Counted from the first letter of the stretch, positions 36,030 to 47,229 are shown. The stretch is DNA of 64,000 nucleotides from Corylus avellana (GCF_901000735.1 NC_081549.1:7059416-7123415), one strand, 5' to 3'. Made by a program: numbers and translations. The notes: generated by a model from the sequence alone, not told the origin.

Positions 36030-36828
36030 GCCTTGCAGAACGAAGGCAAACATGCATATCCATTTTTTTTTTGTCTGTCGGAAATTAAAACCTAAATAAC
36101 ATTAAGAAATCTGAATACATGTTGGCAAGGAAATTCCTATCATGCATTTAAGAAGAAAGAACTCCCCCATTATATCCCATAACTCTCCTCCACATCATTA
36201 CCAAATCTTAAAACAATTCCATATATGGCCTGTGTGTGTTAAAGCACATGCAACTCTATTAGTTGGTCCAAAATATGCAAAGTGATATTTCCAAATGTTA
36301 ATCGATCCTCTTTTATTTGCTACTTCAACATGTCTTATCGTCTACCAGCATCAGTTTCATATTCAAAGCATCAATAATTCCCAAACTAAGCTTTTGGGAA
36401 TCAATCAGCTTTAAATATCTGCTTACACAATCAACATTTTGAGGACATGAGCATTGTGTTGAAAAATGTCTCCATTTCTTTTGTAAATTGAATTTCAATT
36501 TTGTTTGGAGTTATTCATAAGAGAAAATCCTGTTCTTATTTGGTCCGTGTGGTGTATGGATTTCTGATGGACAGAGTGCCCCAAATCAATTTATATCCTC
36601 GAACTCCTCAATCTAGTAGCTCCCTTCTCATACGGATTTATGTTTATAAGCAGACTCAAACCTTTTCATGGAAATCAATTGGCACATCAATTTAATGTAT
36701 CGATTAAGTGGACTTATTCAAAGATAGATAGTAGGATCATTTTATTTTATAACTTCATAAGTTATTTGATGACCTTAAATTCTTGTACAAGTAATCCAAA
36801 TTTCATGGTCTGCAGGGCCAAATTCAAT

Positions 36829-37546
36829 GTCACTAAATCCAATGGGTGTGCCAATTTTTTTTTTCTCCAATTGCAATCAATTTTACTTTGCATTACATGA
36901 TAATGTTAAGAGAATTTTATTCTAATTGTAATGTCTGGAATGAGTCATATTTGTTTTGCAAAGGTTGATAATGATTTTGTTGCTCTGTTTTTCATGCACC
37001 TTCAATCAACATGTTTGTTGTTTTGTTTAACTGGTCATAATTTCAACAATTGCTACTGAGAGTATCTTTTTTCATTTGGTTTCTTTACATTGTTACATAT
37101 GCTGATTGATTGCTATAAGCCACTTAGTAGAAAGTTTGCTGAAGTCCTGTTGGATGCTCGTACTAGGCTTAGCCAAGGATGGGCGATAGATGAAGTATGT
37201 TCTCTCAGCTTCTCAAGCTCTGAAAGAGAGATAGTTGCATTAACAGACAACTGCCCTACAACACCCATGACAACTTCAAGTCAAATAAACATCTAATAGA
37301 AGATGTTGCTCTTGCTTTGTCCCTCTTCAAGTTAAATAAACATCTAATTGGACTTGTAAAAAATTCTTGATCACGTTAAACCACATGTAATTGAAGATAC
37401 TGCTCTCGCTTTGTTCCTCTTCAAGCTTTAGGCCTTGGCAGAGAAAATTAATGCCCTAATTTTGAAATTCTAATATGTAATTGAGTTTGAGTTTTTGCTG
37501 TTTAGCATTCTAATTTCAATCAGATTGGCTGCACTTGGTATTGCAG
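36829..37546. other. Intronic or upstream sequence of the BRF1-like gene
   Basis: AT-rich. A 68-codon frame at 37090-37296 (FAEVLLDARTRLSQGW) and a diverged direct repeat at about 37305-37430 (GAAGATGTTGCTCTTGCTTTG / GAAGATACTGCTCTCGCTTTG) are visible but not recognised. Confidence 0.35.
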
Positions 37547-37551
37547 GAACT

Positions 37552-40500
37552 ATGGCTCTTCCGATTTGTGCTAGGTGTAAACCTACTGTAGTTTTAGATG
37601 ATGGCAGTGAGTAAGTAAGGTTGCACTATTCTCCTTTTTTAATTCCTTTTTTGATGTTCTTTTCAAAGATGTACAAAATCTTAAAGTATTAGCTGACATT
37701 TAGGTCAAATTCAATGTAATTGCTTTTTCCGTTTATTTATTTATTTTTATTTTTTTCCGCAGATGTTGTGAGGTATGTGGAAATGTTGTTTATCAAGATT
37801 TGTACACTGTGGTACCTAAGAACACGAGTTCCTTCACCGTTCCTCAGAACACGAGTTCCTTCACTGATGATGAATCAGATGGCCTTTCTGATATTGATGA
37901 TGTTGAGGTATGGAGCTTATTGCATTAGCTATATGTATTTGTAAACCATTGTTGATTATGCTGCTCTCTTGGGTGGCGCACCTACCACATAAATGGTTAT
38001 TGGGACTACATCATGCGGTGCTAACAGTGCCACATGGCATTATTAGGTGGCTCTGACACCATTTGTAACGATCCAGGAAAACGTGTTAGCCATATCTGTG
38101 CTATCAATCCAAAATGATTAGTCAATTTGGAACTTCTCTAGAATCACTTATAAAGCTAGTTTTATCTAGTAAGTAAGCAATGTGGGACCTAGATAGTGAT
38201 GGAAGGTCTTCTGAACGGAGATTTTAGCCTAACATTTGAAAGGGAGAGTTGAGCTTAATGGAAGTTATTAGGTTTTGATTACCATGCCACTTTGTCTTAT
38301 ATGGATGCTCTCAGAGAGACAAACATACTTTTATAGCGTTAAGCTAGACTTGAATTTGATAGGGTTATAGTGTTAAGCTAGCCTTAAGCACTAAATGATT
38401 AGATTAAAGCTGTAGGGCGTTTCCATGCTCTTTTAGCTTTGGATATTATAGTCCGTTTCAACTTTTGATTGTAAATTTTAGAGGTTACTATTCCATTATT
38501 CCTTCGATGAGTTCTTCAATTGCCTATCTTTTATGGGATTTTGAATTTGTCTAATAGGAATGGACTTGACAATTATCTAGTAATGATGTGTTTGTTATGT
38601 AAGAATTAGAGGGGGATTGTCATCATAAGAATTTGTGGAATTTGCTTGTTTTCATGGGTTAAAATTCTGGAGAATTACAATAATCCGTGAGCATCTCAGT
38701 TCTTATGAAATATAAAAATTCTAATCACTTAGATAGGAGGGAAAGTCTATTCTCACACTTCTTATCTTTGTAAAACAATTAATGTTACACTTACTTTTTA
38801 CTGAAAAAGTAACTATTAGAAATGCTAAAACTAGGTTTATCAATGTTCAAGGATATTCTTATCATTTTAAAATATCCATAATGTCAAACTATTAATTCTG
38901 AAACTGTAAATTGAGTATGTATAAAGATTTAAATTATCGAGGTTTATATTTTTAACTATAAGGTTGCCTTTGTATAAGATTTAAATTATCAAAGATTTTT
39001 TGAATCTTTGTTCATCTTTTTTGTCCAATTAAGGGTTCTTTTTGTATACTCCTTGTATATTAGGGTTGTGTCTCTTTGCGCTTAATTAATGATAATGAAA
39101 TTACTTATCAAAAAAACACTATCAATAATTTGTAACTCTTAAGATTAGGAAACACAAATTCATTGGATGTGACATTGTTATAAAATTCTGTTAAGTTTTT
39201 CATTACTTACCAAAAAAAATTTATATGATTATTCGTAATAATATTTCACTTTCTTTTATCTTTAACTTATGGTAGGGAGTTTGTTAATGTGTACCTTGCT
39301 AGGTGAGTGGCTACCTCAACAATGAGGAGGAGATGCGTTACAAGAAGATTATATGGGAGGAAATGAACAAAGAGTATCGTCAGGTTAAAGATTTTTTGCA
39401 AATTTTAGCAGATCTTTTGGTGAATACAAAACATTACATAATCTGACAATGTATTTAACCTTAGTTGATTAAATGACTTACGGTAATCTGTATGTTTCCA
39501 GGAACATGCAGCAGCAGCTGCTGCTAAGATGGAAGCTGCCGCTGTCGCGAAGTCGAGAAAGGTATAACTCATACCAGTGAAGACTTAAGGATTTTTATTA
39601 AGGAGGGGCACAACCTTATTTTTGAGCAAATATGGCTGAAGATTGCTGATTAAATTAGTTTTTAAATCTTAGAGGTAGGCAAGTAAAAACATGTCTAAAA
39701 TTGGTTGATTTCGTTAGTTTTTTACATATGAATTTGATGCTTTTATGTGACTGAAGTTGTGGTGAAGGTTTCATCTCCTTTAAGACAATAGTTTGGGTCA
39801 AGTTTAGATTGGACTTTCTACTTACATGTGCTCCCTTTGTCAAGTTTAGATAGGCCACTTCCTAATGTTGATCTTGCAAGTGGGGTCCTGGCAAGGCTGG
39901 CACAGTCCTAAACTCTTTTTTTTTTTTTTTTCCCAACCCAAAAATATATGGGAAAGGACTCATGATAACATTGCAGGCGATTTTGTTCCAATATTTCTTG
40001 TCAGTTAAAATAGAAAATGAATGTGTTTGTCCAGTTACTCTTCTATTGATTGCTTGCAGTTCATATGTACATATTCTTCATCGAAGTTAAGATCGTGTTG
40101 ATTTATCATTTTGCTTGTCTTGTAATCCACTTTAATTTTTTTTATTTTTTCTTATTCTTTCCTCTAAGAGTACTATTATATCTTCGGTTTTATTTTAAAT
40201 TAGGAGCGGAAACGGAAACAAGATGTGAATCCCAATCCGGCTCAAACGACTGCAGAATCTGCTCATCAAATGCTAATAAAGAAGGTAAGTCATGGACAGA
40301 TCTGTGCTTGAAGCAAATGAGTGTTGACTAATTATGGTAAAAATAGCAATGGGGGATGTTTTATTTTTATCATATGGTAGTCAACTGAACTGAACTAACC
40401 TGATTTTTATAATTTCTGGTTCATCTATGTCAATTGCGTTTTCCTATTAATCTTCACTGAGGACCATATCGTCTGTTTGAATTTTATTTCATTTGTGGCC

Positions 40501-41237
40501 TATTTTTACCAACATAAAGTATTTTATGCTTTTAATTTCATTGGCTTTTGTTTATTGCTCAAGTTTGCCTTTTGTTTTAGGCATTGTATTTAGATATTTC
40601 CTGTGTGTGGCTCACATTTTTATGTTTTCAGAGACTCAATTCGAAAATCAACTATGATGTATTGGAGACCCTCTTTGCCGACAAGGTATGTTTCTCTCTC
40701 TTATTTCATACTAAAAACTCAATCTTTACTTATAAAAAAAACCCAGCTCAAATTAACAGCCTAAGTAAATAATGGTCGACTCCGCAGATTCTTTTAAATG
40801 TTCTCTTGAGGATCCATATTCATATGATGCAATGCAACTACGTCTAATGATGCCCTCATTGAGATATAGCCATTTTGAAATCTGAGCAGGGATCATATAA
40901 TTAAGATTTGGATTCCATTAATTTTTCTATTTCATTGATAAGTTTCTCACAAAATTTCAACTTAATTGTGTTGTTTACTTATTTCTTGCAGCCAGCATCT
41001 GATACGGATAAAAAAGTCATTTCATCAAATGGCGATGACAATGGCACTGCCAAAGGGCAAAACGATGGTGAGAAAGAGCATGATGGGGACAGAGCAGACA
41101 ATATTTATGATGAACTGGAACAAGGGTATGAAGACATGGAGCAGGAAGATGGCAATGTATTCAACTTCGAAAATGAAGAGAATGGTTATGGTTATGGTTA
41201 TGGTTATGACTATGATAATGGTGAAGATGAATATTGA
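37552..41237 (+). CDS. BRF1-like protein: zinc ribbon + Brf1 C-terminal region, no cyclin folds
   Basis: BRF1 is the TFIIB-related subunit of TFIIIB and brings RNA polymerase III to its promoters. Seven coding exons, all GT-AG and in phase: 37552-37610, 37763-37907, 39303-39383, 39502-39561, 40204-40284, 40632-40685, 40992-41237; 241 residues. Residues 6-29 form a TFIIB-type zinc ribbon (CARC, then CEVCGNVV; C6/C9 and C22/C25). A 27-bp tandem duplication gives NTSSFT twice (about 41-55). Then follows the Brf1 TBP-binding homology: DESDGLSDIDDVE, SGYLNNEEEMRYKKIIWEEM, an Ala-rich stretch ending VAKSRK, ESAHQMLIKKRLNSKINYDV, and an acidic tail with GYGYGYGYDYDNGEDEY. Normal plant BRF1 has two cyclin repeats (about 200 residues) between ribbon and C-terminal region. 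They are absent, and the join lies inside exon 2, so no skipped exon explains it. An upstream in-frame extension through 31168-31482 is possible. Confidence 0.85.
37960..38480 (-). mobile_element. LTR-retrotransposon relic in BRF1-like intron 2
   Basis: Minus-strand reading gives an LTR end CCTGGATCGTTACA followed by TGGTGTCAGAGCC, close to the initiator-Met tRNA primer-binding site. The plus-strand words GCTAGTTTTATCTAGTAAG and CAATGTGGGACCTAG belong to the LTR. Its outer limit is not clear. It does not contain BRF1 cyclin-fold exons. Confidence 0.5.
39000..39113 (+). mobile_element. LINE 3'-tail fragment
   Basis: TTTTTGTATACTCCTTGTATATTAGGG, CTTTGCGCTTAATTAATGATAATG, then TTACTTATCAAAAAAA. 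Same word order as the LINE tails at 10068, 13297 and 14803, here in plus orientation in the BRF1-like intron. Confidence 0.6.
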
Positions 41238-41589
41238 TGCGAGGGGTTATGATTGGTTCATTTGATTTCATTGAAATCCTTACTTAAGAAATCATAAAAT
41301 CAAGTAGCTTCATGATATTTCGAGAATTACCAATTTTTTTATTCTAAAAATTTAAGTCGATAAAAAATATAATTATTTAATTAATGTTTCAACAATTTTT
41401 TTTTTTTTAAAATTAAAAAAAAAAAAATAGTTATCGGTAATTGTTGGGCCACCTATAAGCTCTGTAGTAATAAATCTCCAGGTAAACCTAAAGCCCATTA
41501 CAAGAACCAGACGTGCATTCCAGTTGGCTTAGAATAATTATTGGTCCTATTTCCAAATTCCAACAAGTCCAAGTGGCTGTTACTGCATG

Positions 41590-43110
41590 TTTGGATGGGG
41601 GCATCTTAAGAGAGACGGAATGAAAATAAATAGGGTAATTGTATAAGAAGATTCAGAGTCGACCCTTTAAAATTTAAGAAGTTTTTTTTTTTTTTTTTAT
41701 CGAAAATGTACTACTAAGTTAATCGAAATGACAATAAAATTTTTACTGTCAAAATTTTTGAACAGCCGTTAATCTCAATCAAAACGCACCGTTTCACCTC
41801 ATTAAAATATTAATTTTTTTTATTAATTTAATTTTAAAATTTAAATCTAAAAATAAAAAAATTAAATTAAAAACAATTGAAGGGGGCCCAACCCAATGGG
41901 GTGGCTTGCGGCCACCCCATGGGGAGTTCACCTTCAATTTTTTTTTTTAAAAAAAAATTTAAAATTAAATTAATAAAAAGTTAATATTTTAATGAGGTAA
42001 AACGGTGCGTTTTGATTGGGACTAATGGCTGTTAAAAAATTTTGACTGTAAGAATTTTATTGTCATTTCTAGGGGTGGGTATTGGTCAAAACGGTCCGGT
42101 TTTGGCTTTTATCGGTTATTAACCGATAATTTTTGGTAAAACGGTTTCTTAACCGATGCCGAATCGATAAGAATTTTAACCAAAATTATCAGTTATAACA
42201 GTACATGGTTAAACCGGTTAACCAATTATAAATCTCACATTTTTCAGTGTTCTCTACTTCTCTAACCCCCAAACACCAAAAGGCAAAAATTCTTACCTGA
42301 ATTAAATCTTTGATGCTAAAAGAGAGGTCTATGAGAGCAGATGGGGGCGGATGTTGTGAGAACTAGAAAGAGAAAAAAAAAATGGGGAAGAAACCCATTC
42401 TCCTGCAATAGTGAGAAGGAAAAGAAAGAAAAACAATGAGGAAGAAAGAGTTTGCTGCGTGGGAGGAGAAGAAAAAAAAGAAAAAAAAAGAAATATATGG
42501 CGTGGGAATTGGGAAGAGAAGGAAAATAAAGAAAAACAATGAGGAAGAAAGAGTCAGCTGCGTGGGAAGAGGAGAAAAAAAAAAGAAAGAAAAGAAAAGA
42601 AATATGTGGCATGGGAATTGGGAAAAGAAATGGTGAGAAGAAAAAGAAAGAAAAACAGAGGAAGAAAGAGTCTATAGGCGCTTGACCCCATGACCACAAG
42701 GATTTGAGCCTTATGCTCTAGTTCACTACCAACTAAACTAGACTGATTTTGTTACTAGTCTTCCTCCATACCAGTTATTATCGGTTAAAACGGTTAACCG
42801 ATAATAAATGGTTTATCGGACCGAACCGAACCGATAAGAATTTTGGTACAAAATTTTTAACCGAGAAGAATATCGGTTAAACAGTTACGGTTAATATCGA
42901 TTCGGTCAAAGCTGGTAGACGGCCGGTTAAATGATAACGGTTAATCTGCCCACTCCTAGTCATTTCGATTGACCCAGAGAGTAAATTTTCGAAGGAAAAA
43001 AAAAAAAAAAAAAAAAAGGCTTTTTAAATTTGGAAAGATTGACTCAGAGACTTATTATACAATTACCCTATTTATTTTCATTTCGTCTCTCTTAGAATGC
43101 CCCCATCCAA
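41590..43110. mobile_element. Long fold-back element, split by a hAT insertion
   Basis: The left end GGATGGGGGCATCTTAAGAGAGACGG, AATAAATAGGGTAATTGTATAAG is matched by the reverse complement of the right end (43050-43110: GGGGGCATTCTAAGAGAGACG, same AATAAATAGGGTAATTGTATAA). The inner arms also pair: 41720-41830 (AATGACAATAAAATTTTTACTG, CAAAACGCACCGTTT) with 41970-42069 (AAACGGTGCGTTTTG, GTAAGAATTTTATTGTCATTTC). The centre is a GC-rich palindrome GGGGTGGCTTGCGGCCACCCC at 41908. No coding sequence. It lies just downstream of the BRF1-like gene. Confidence 0.85.
42070..42958. mobile_element. hAT-type non-autonomous element, 889 bp
   Basis: Ends TAGGGGTGGGTATTGGTC and (reverse complement of right end) TAGGAGTGGGCAGATTAACC. 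A perfect 8-bp target duplication GTCATTTC (42062-42069 and 42959-42966) is diagnostic for hAT. Subterminal parts are rich in AACCGATAA/TTATCGGTT words. The centre (42360-42660) holds two near-identical GAGGAAGAAAGAGT...GCGTGGGA(A/G)GAG units and a tRNA-like/degenerate GC patch at 42672-42740. No transposase. Inserted in the right arm of the fold-back element. Confidence 0.85.
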
Positions 43111-43400
43111 AAAAACTTAAAGGATTTTTAAATTTGAAAGGGTTGATTCAAGAACTTATTATATAATTACCCAAATAAATAATGGAAGTCTAGTCGTCCA
43201 CCGTTCCATTATTTGGGAATTACTTTCATGAAAAAAAAAAAAAAAGGAATAGCATAGATACCCCTCAAACTATCACCTATTTTCTACGTTCTCTCCCAAC
43301 TACCAATTATGTAAATGTCTTTTTTAAACTACCAAATAAATTGTCAATGTTTAATAGATGGACTAACTGACTAAGTTTATGTTCCCCTTAATACCCAGGA
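43111..43400. repeat. Partial copy of fold-back arm and another truncated repeat
   Basis: 43130-43175 repeats the arm words (AAATTTGAAAGGGTTGATTCAAG, ACTTATTATATAATTACCC). 43255-43330 (GATACCCCTCAAACTATCACC) looks like the start of a different fold-back element whose second arm is missing. Confidence 0.45.
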
Positions 43401-43764
43401 GAGGGCGTGATGGTACTAGTGAAAGTGGAATGTTATGTTTTTTTTCTTGCTTCACACTAGAAATGTTATATAAAACTTTTACAATGAATGCCGAATGCGG
43501 AGTTTATCCGGAGACGAAAAACAAGTTGGTAATACTAGTGGACTTGGATGAATTACCCTTATGTTACATTTTGTTGTAATAAATCTGATCAGATGAATTA
43601 CCCTTATGTTTTTCTTGATTTCTATGTTTTAAATCTTACAAAAATAGAACAAGAAATTCATTCTTCTACAAAGAACTCTTGCTGCCCCCAAGAAGATTAA
43701 CAGATTCTATGATCACCTGGAGTTTTTTCTAAGTGCATAGCAAGATTTTACATAAGTTGTTAAG

Positions 43765-44140
43765 GGCCTGTTTGAGATTGCGTTTAAAAGGCTTAAAAGT
43801 GCCTTTAACATTCAAAAAGTTTGTTTTTTTTAAAAAAAAACTTGTTTGGTAAAAAAAATTAAAAACACTTTTCAGGATTCAAAAAGCTTAAAAGCCTGTT
43901 TGTGATTGTGTTTGAGAGATAGAGTTTTAAGTCAAAAAGAGCTTTTGGACAAAAGCTTCGTTTTTAAGCTTTTGCCAAAAGTGCTTCTTGATCATTTTTA
44001 AGTTTTTTAAACCTTTAAAAGTGCTTTTAATTAATTTTACCAAACAAGTATTTATTTATTTATTTTTTTTTTTCAAACGGGCTTTTTGAGTGTTAAATGA
44101 CACTTTTAAGTTCTTCAAACGCAATCCCAAATAGGCTCTT
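43765..44140. mobile_element. MITE of the GTTTGAGATTGCG family, with internal second end
   Basis: Left end GGGCCTGTTTGAGATTGCGTTT, a second internal start at 43899 (CTGTTTGTGATTGTGTTTGAG), and right end CAAACGCAATCCCAAATAGGCTC. The hairpin word AAAAGCTTCGTTTTTAAGCTTTTG lies in the middle. Same family as 24983-25335. Confidence 0.65.
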
Positions 44141-44149
44141 GGAGTTATG

Positions 44150-44832
44150 GGCCTTGTGGCAAATACACAGGAAGGGGTCGCTAAAGAGTCAACCAAAGGC
44201 GATGAAAAATGTTCGATACTCGATAGAATGCTTAATTTGGGTCTTCCGTATTAGATTCTCTCTACAGATTTTACAACATGGAGTTGCTTGAGAGATGAGT
44301 GGTGGTATATTTCAGGTAAAAGATGGCTGTGTGGCTGTTTTGATAATGACCTCTTTCACCTTTTTTGCTTTAGCTTAATTAGACAATAATGGCCGGCTCT
44401 TCTTTTTCTTGGAATCCATTTTTCACTTTGCACTACTTTTTATTGGCTGCAATAACTGCAATTTTATTAGTGGAAAACAGAACTCTTAACTAATTTGAAT
44501 CGATTAGTATGTTGGTTTGTTTTTACCATTTTAGATATGTTCTTCTGCTACCTAGTTTGTGCTTGTCCTCTTAGAATGTCTTTTCATTCCAAACACATTA
44601 CACGACGAACTTAGCACGTACAACTACAATCACTCTTAATTACTTATTTTATATAAACTTGCATATATAAAAACACCAAAACCAAAAGGAAAAAAAAAAA
44701 CAAATTAATACGTACTTTTATTCTTGGAAACAATCGAACGTCATCTAAGGCACAGAAACAAACCATGCATGTGAGCTTAGCTAAGTAGATGGTATGAAGA
44801 GCAAACAAATTCTTAGTACTTTCTCCGTCATC
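44150..44832. repeat. Downstream module of DUF247 gene 1
   Basis: Contains TTGCTTGAGAGATGAGTGGTGGTATAT (44284), GGCTGTGTGGCTGTTTT and TTTTCTTGGAATCCATTTTTCACTTTGCAC (44405). These words return at 47436-47455 (cut by a gap) and 49622-49790, always on the 3' side of a DUF247 gene or relic. The module marks the repeat unit of the array. Confidence 0.75.
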
Positions 44833-46415
44833 TTAAGTTTCCTTTAATTTCAGCTTGCAGAATTTTTCGCAGGGTCCAGGTTGAGAGGCCATCACTGCGT
44901 ACAGAGTCTGAGCGGCAGTTAGAACAAGTCCCAATAATACGCCCAAGAAAGCAAGGATAGTCCAAGGGCTGCTGAAATGATCGTGAAAGAATTGAGCCAT
45001 CCATGTCATCCAATTGTTATCGTAGTAGCTCTGAATCTTCAACTTTACATCCTCATAAGCTTCGATATTAGGCACCAAGTCAGTGCCTATCTCATTGAAG
45101 AGGTCAGCCACTTCTTGATCGCTGCCGAGGAGGTTGTACAGCACGTGTGCCTTCCTCATATCTTTTACGTCGTTGACTTCATCGATGAGTGAATCTAGGA
45201 AGGATATATAAGAGGTAATGCCGAAGTCGTTGTCAAAATCCAGGCACATCTCGTAAGCTATCAAGTTCATGAACTTGGGGCCCGTTGAGTCGTCCACTTT
45301 AATTGGAGGAAGCCAAAGGTATCCCGGGTAGAAACCGAATTTTCTAGTGAAACTTATGTTTCTCAAGTTACTATTCTTGCTCTGTTTCAGTTGGATTCCT
45401 GCTGATTTAAGCTCCTGCACGTTGCGATACGATTGCCAATCTGGGTCCTCTCCACCTTTCTTTCTATGTGGCCATATTCCACATGTCTTTCTGGAGGGTG
45501 GTTCGGAATTTGAGGACCCTGGAGAACTCGAGGCTTTGTTTGTTAAATTGTTTTCTTCTTCTTTTTGTGCTCTGTTTATATAATAAAAATATTAACAATT
45601 CAAGACATAATTAAAAATACTCATAAAACAAATAATTTTTACCTTTATACTACATGAACATATATATATTTTAAATTAAAAAAAAAAAAAAAAAAAAAAA
45701 ATTACCCCAAGAGTGTTGTTCTCAAAAGGTCGAGAAGATGGGCCGGCTCCGAACGAAAGCTTCCAATGAAACTTCCAATTGATATTCTCAACTCGTCATT
45801 CTTCCCGCTCAAGTTCATCAATAAGTTGAGGAGACGATAGGGAACTTGGTTCTCCAGCAAGAACAAATCCTGTTGAGCGAAAGTTATGCTGTCGATTTTT
45901 ATATTCAACTCTTTGAACTTGTTATTTACGGCACTGAATATATACTGTACTATTGCGGAGCCATCAACGAACAACATCCAGGCGAGTGCCTCATCATCAT
46001 ACTTTTTTGTCACTTCCTCCTCGAAGCATTCTCTCAGTTGCTTGATTTCATTCACAACCGCCTCGTATAAAACTTCTATACTCTTCCCGCTACATTCGAC
46101 GAACTTATTCGCCAATATAAGCTTGTATTTCTCTCCGAGCTGGTACTTTTTGTTGTCATGGTGGATAGGACCAAGAGCTACCACTCTTGGCTCAAAGTAC
46201 TTAACGAAATGCTTGTGATCTCGCAGCAAGAATATAACCTTCTGTATTTTTGCCTCTTTAACAACTCCCGTTTGGACTCCTGCAGCTACCTCTGTTAAAC
46301 TTCTAAACCTTTCCTCCCTGCTAATGGAAGGCCGGTCGTGGCTGCTGCTTCCTTCACCACTTTTGACAACCTTCTTCGAGTACAGCTCCTCAATGGAAAC
46401 AATATGCTCCTCCAT
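44833..46415 (-). CDS. DUF247 (UPF0481) plant protein, gene 1
   Basis: Two exons, 46415-45706 and 45571-44833, 134-bp GT-AG intron with a poly(A)/T-rich tract; 482 residues. The frame runs five codons further upstream, but 46415 is the first ATG (MEEHIVSIEEL). DUF247 landmarks in order: IQKVIFLLRDHKHF and EPRVVALGPIHH near the N-terminus, LAWMLFVDGSAIVQYI, DLFLLENQVPYRLL, HLLDLLRTTLLG at the exon join, STGPKFMNLIAYEMCLDF, SDQEVADLFNEIGTDL, and one C-terminal membrane segment (WTILAFLGVLLGLVLTAAQT). Family function is unknown; in grasses DUF247 genes co-segregate with the self-incompatibility S and Z loci. Compared with gene 2 it has gained an intron-plus-linker region (AQKEEENNLTNKASSS) where gene 2 reads straight through (PLPHPKPTNSSRR). 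Open and probably functional. Confidence 0.9.
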
Positions 46416-47029
46416 TCTGGTAATTAGCAATTAAATTAATCTGGTGATATTGCTAGCTGCATGTCCCTGTTCTTGCATTTAATTCATATATATATACTAC
46501 TTGGAAACTAAGGACTGTTGCTTTTATTTATTCGGCCCCTCTTTGTATCATTTTAAAATTGTTGTATGATTAAATCAAAATTCAATAATTATTTTATTAA
46601 GAGAATCCAAATAAGCCATTAGTCTTCCTTCCAGATAAAGATTCCAAATAAAGATTATAAAGAAATAGTCATTAAGAAATTAAAGTTGGGATACACTTTA
46701 ATTTATTGATGATAATGACTCTATCACGTGTCTTTTATCCATCAAGCAATACTGGTATTATATATACAACTTAATTTCATACAACTGATCTTTGCTTTTA
46801 TAATACTTTTATCCTAATCTATATATATATACCTCGTCGGCAATCGATCGGCATCATCCTTTTCCAGAAAAGGAGAAACGTATATTAAACGATACGTCGT
46901 GCTTTAAGGCAATTGTTTTTTTTTTTGAAACAAATTAGTTTATGTTACGTTTTTCAGTAGGCAAATTCAGTGCTAAAATATGTTTAGTTGTAATCATCAG
47001 GTTTAGGGATTAGTTGAGATTTCATTATG

Positions 47030-47066
<37 letters not shown>

Positions 47067-47229
47067 GACATGAGCTTACGAATTTTACATGTAAGCTAGT
47101 TTGGTATTAATTAATTAGCTCTTTTGCGATTTAACTATATTTTTTTTATGATGATTTAATCTTTCCATCAATCCTGCTGCAGGTACCAAACTAGTGAAGT
47201 ACGAACAATATTCTGGAGAATGTTTCCGA
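46416..47229. other. Upstream region of DUF247 gene 1
   Basis: Promoter side of gene 1. Words TGATCTTTGCTTTTAT, GGCATCATCCTTTTCCAGAAAAGGAG (46850) are shared with the upstream region of gene 2 (53800-53975), showing that the promoters were duplicated with the genes. (TA)n run at 47032-47062. Confidence 0.6.

Larger units (their letters stand above)
31074..36828. repeat. Second copy of the 5.7-kb duplication
   Basis: Begins inside the MITE (ACCAAATGATACTATTTTATTC) and matches 25235-30973 to its last base, then continues into unique sequence (GTCACTAAATCCAATGGG). This copy is on the same contig as the BRF1-like gene and its first 5' exon stays open. Confidence 0.9.

Noticed and set aside
37908..39302. 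Hidden cyclin-fold exons of BRF1 in the long intron
   Set aside because: The intron reads as LTR relic, LINE tail and AT-rich filler; no frame resembles a TFIIB/BRF cyclin repeat.
42316..42699. 127-codon minus-strand frame rich in Phe/Leu/Ser
   Set aside because: Antisense reading of purine-rich GAAAGAAAAA repeats inside the hAT element.
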